DNA of 64,000 nt from JACJYC01 sp964558465 (GTDB taxonomy: Bacteria > Bacteroidota > Bacteroidia > Chitinophagales > Saprospiraceae). Shown in pieces: positions 62,191-64,000 of the stretch (position 1 is its first letter; each line of letters begins with the position of its first letter). Made by a program: the position numbers and the translations under genes. The notes beneath the pieces were generated by a model. The model was given only the letters and a program-made list of their open reading frames with translations. It was not told the DNA's origin and searched no databases. The DNA is taken from positions 1-64,000 of the forward strand of contig CAZLEF010000006.1 in the NCBI GenBank assembly GCA_964558465.1, written 5' to 3'.

Positions 62191-63927
62191 TTAAAAAAAA
62201 TTAATTTTTCCTGGTATTGCCGCAATCAACTTCCGGGTATAAGCGTGTTGGGGGTTTTGATACACCTGGTCCGGGTCGCCTTGTTCAACAATTTTTCCGT
62301 TTTGCATCACCATGATCCGGTCACTGATGAATTTCACCACCGAAAGATCATGGGAGATGAACAGGTAAGTCAGGTTAAATTCTTCCTTCAAACCCGCCAG
62401 CAGGTTCAGGATTTGCGCCTGAATAGAAACATCCAGCGCTGAAACAGGTTCATCACAGACGATAAATTTGGGTTCAACAGCCAGCGCCCTTGCAATACAA
62501 ACCCTTTGTCGCTGTCCTCCCGACAATTGAAACGGGTAACGGGGATAAAAATCGACCTGCAGCCCCGTTTTTTCCATCAATGCAAACACTTTTTCCTTCA
62601 CCTCCTGTTTTGAAAGGGAAGGACGATGAACCGTAATAGGTTCGGCGATTGAATCCCCGATCGGCAACTTTGGATTGAGCGAGCCATAGGGGTCCTGGAA
62701 AACAATTTGCATGTCGCTCCTGAGGGCCTTCCATTGCTGCTCATCTTTAGGGTCGATGGATCGTCCCTCAAAAGATATCCTGCCTGAATCCGCCAATTGC
62801 AGTCCCAACAGAGCCCTGCCCAAAGTGGTTTTTCCGCTGCCGGACTCCCCTACCAGCCCCAGGCATTCCCCTTTTTTGATGGACAGGTCAATCCCTTCCA
62901 CGGCATTCACCCAGGCCTTGGGGGCGCCTATCCAGGGGCCGGCCAAAGGGAAACGCACGTTGAGGTCCTCCGCCTGCAAAAGAAACGGTTGGTGGGCCAG
63001 AAACGCCTTCCTTGTTTTCAACGCTTGATCCGACATCTCAAAGGATTTGATCCGGTCGGCAAGGTTGTCGGGACCGGGGGTTTCAAACCATTCAACGGTT
63101 GGCAGTTGTTTTAAACGCCGGTCAAGGGGCGGGCGGCAAGCCAGGAGGGCTTTGGTATAGGGGTGTTGCGGAGCGGAAAAAACAGTTTCCACGGGCCCGG
63201 ATTCCACAATCCGGCCGTGCCGCATGATCAATACCCTGTCTGCCAACTCGGCAATGACGCCCAGATCGTGTGAAATGAAAACGACACCGCTTCCAATGGC
63301 CGCTTTCAGTTCCTTGAACAAGCTGAGTATCGTGCTTTGAACCGTAACATCCAGGGCAGTCGTCGGTTCGTCTGCGATCAGCACATCCGGACTGGAGGCC
63401 AGGGCCATGGCAATCATGACCCGTTGTCTTTGCCCGCCGGATAATTGATGCGGATAGGCATTGGCAATCCTGGCGGCGTCCGAAAGGTTGACTTGCTCAA
63501 ATAGTTCGATCGTCCTTTCAAGGGCCTTTTTTGGGCTGGTTTTTTGATGGATTTCCAGGCATTCAGCCACTTGACGGCCGCACCTGAACACCGGATTGAG
63601 GGAAGTCATCGGTTCCTGAAAAATCATGGATAACCGGTTGCCCCTGTAGGTCCGGCGGGTATCCGGATCCATTTGCAATAAATCAACGGGGAGATCCTGT
63701 TCTTTCCCGCAAAACAGGATTTCTCCGGATGTGATCCGGCCCTGCCCCGGCAAAAGCCCCATGACGGATAAAGCCGTAACCGATTTCCCTGAGCCGGATT
63801 CGCCTACAATGCCCAGCGTCTCACCCCGTTGCAGGGTAAAAGAAATACCGTCAACAGCCGTGAACATCTCCTGCTTTCCGGGAAATTCAATTTTCAGGTT
63901 TCTGATTTCGAGTAAATTTTCCGACAT
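62191..63927 (-). CDS. Fused dual ATP-binding protein of a peptide (Dpp/Opp/Yej-type) ABC importer
   Basis: This 578-residue protein has two ABC ATPase domains, residues about 1-250 and 315-575. Each has a Walker A (GESGSGKS/GESGSGKT), a signature (LSGGQRQRV) and a Walker B (VLIADEPTTALD and FIVCDEPVSALD). Each ends with the oligopeptide-type extension (HPYTKALLACRPP and HAYTRKLIAAIPG). It would energise uptake of peptides or similar solutes, with permeases and binding protein encoded elsewhere, as none are in the window. I start at the ATG at 63927; the longer frame from 63978 adds 17 unlike residues. Confidence 0.93.
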   Translation of the reverse strand: MSENLLEIRNLKIEFPGKQEMFTAVDGISFTLQRGETLGIVGESGSGKSVTALSVMGLLPGQGRITSGEILFCGKEQDLPVDLLQMDPDTRRTYRGNRLSMIFQEPMTSLNPVFRCGRQVAECLEIHQKTSPKKALERTIELFEQVNLSDAARIANAYPHQLSGGQRQRVMIAMALASSPDVLIADEPTTALDVTVQSTILSLFKELKAAIGSGVVFISHDLGVIAELADRVLIMRHGRIVESGPVETVFSAPQHPYTKALLACRPPLDRRLKQLPTVEWFETPGPDNLADRIKSFEMSDQALKTRKAFLAHQPFLLQAEDLNVRFPLAGPWIGAPKAWVNAVEGIDLSIKKGECLGLVGESGSGKTTLGRALLGLQLADSGRISFEGRSIDPKDEQQWKALRSDMQIVFQDPYGSLNPKLPIGDSIAEPITVHRPSLSKQEVKEKVFALMEKTGLQVDFYPRYPFQLSGGQRQRVCIARALAVEPKFIVCDEPVSALDVSIQAQILNLLAGLKEEFNLTYLFISHDLSVVKFISDRIMVMQNGKIVEQGDPDQVYQNPQHAYTRKLIAAIPGKINFF

Positions 63928-64000
63928 GATCCGTGCAGCCAATGGGATAAAAAATTCAAAGGGTGAAGATATAGACAAAACCGAATATTTGCTTTTCGGC

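Noticed and set aside
1..64000. CRISPR arrays, insertion sequences, prophage or integrative elements
   Set aside because: No regularly spaced short repeats outside the giant gene, no transposase or integrase-like protein and no island-like change in gene style were found.

Overview
The window looks like chromosomal DNA of a free-living member of the Bacteroidota, most plausibly in or near the Saprospiria/Chitinophagia. Four things support this: a SusC/SusD pair; type IX secretion (T9SS) C-terminal sorting domains on several large secreted proteins, including a type-B gliding-motility-type tail; a bacillithiol gene (bshB1); and Bacteroidota-type promoters (TTTG, 18-20 nt, TAnnTTTG) in front of several genes, with no obvious Shine-Dalgarno sequences. 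Base composition looks even throughout. I see no insertion sequence, prophage, integrase or CRISPR array.

Layout. 0-2.8 kb: the 3' end of an AAA/DUF4143 ATPase gene, then a convergent sulfite-dehydrogenase-like pair (Tat-exported molybdopterin subunit plus membrane-tethered monoheme cytochrome). 2.9-16.7 kb: a polysaccharide utilisation locus on the minus strand. It runs from a SusR-like membrane regulator to a T9SS-secreted glucoamylase-like (GH144-type) hydrolase, a five-module T9SS surface protein, a second GH144-type lipoprotein, SusC and SusD. The likely substrate is a beta-1,2-glucan. 16.9-25 kb: MscS channel, tRNA-Arg(CCG), YggS-type PLP protein, a lamin-tail T9SS protein, a HupE/UreJ-like membrane protein and a two-domain M16 peptidase, followed by a gap with a candidate small RNA. 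25.4-29.8 kb: a tightly packed operon of tandem universal stress protein, small exported protein, ABC ATPase, ABC permease and BshB1.

29.8-36.4 kb: hemC, an NYN-nuclease/cold-shock fusion, hemD and a small lipoprotein on the minus strand; a small membrane protein; a geranylgeranyl-reductase-like flavoprotein behind an apparent promoter-terminator-leader arrangement; two exported proteins. 36.9-46 kb: a 2,627-residue repeat-rich surface protein with a type-B T9SS tail, then a smaller T9SS protein. 46-53.9 kb: murB, a membrane protein, an MsbA-like ABC exporter, an outer-membrane barrel, and an Oar-like TonB-dependent receptor. 54-64 kb: ppk1, a secreted protein, the ilvD-ilvB-ilvN branched-chain amino acid operon with a candidate leader peptide, an alpha/beta hydrolase, a tiny membrane protein and a fused dual-ATPase peptide ABC protein.

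The most coherent biological unit is the glucan locus. The SusR-like regulator would sense oligosaccharide in the periplasm and activate the downstream genes. The T9SS hydrolase and multi-module binding protein would act at the cell surface, and SusCD would import the fragments. The least explained signals are non-coding: three minus-strand units in gaps that combine a promoter-like element with an intrinsic terminator, phased short repeats in front of the glucan operon, and two large intergenic palindromes.
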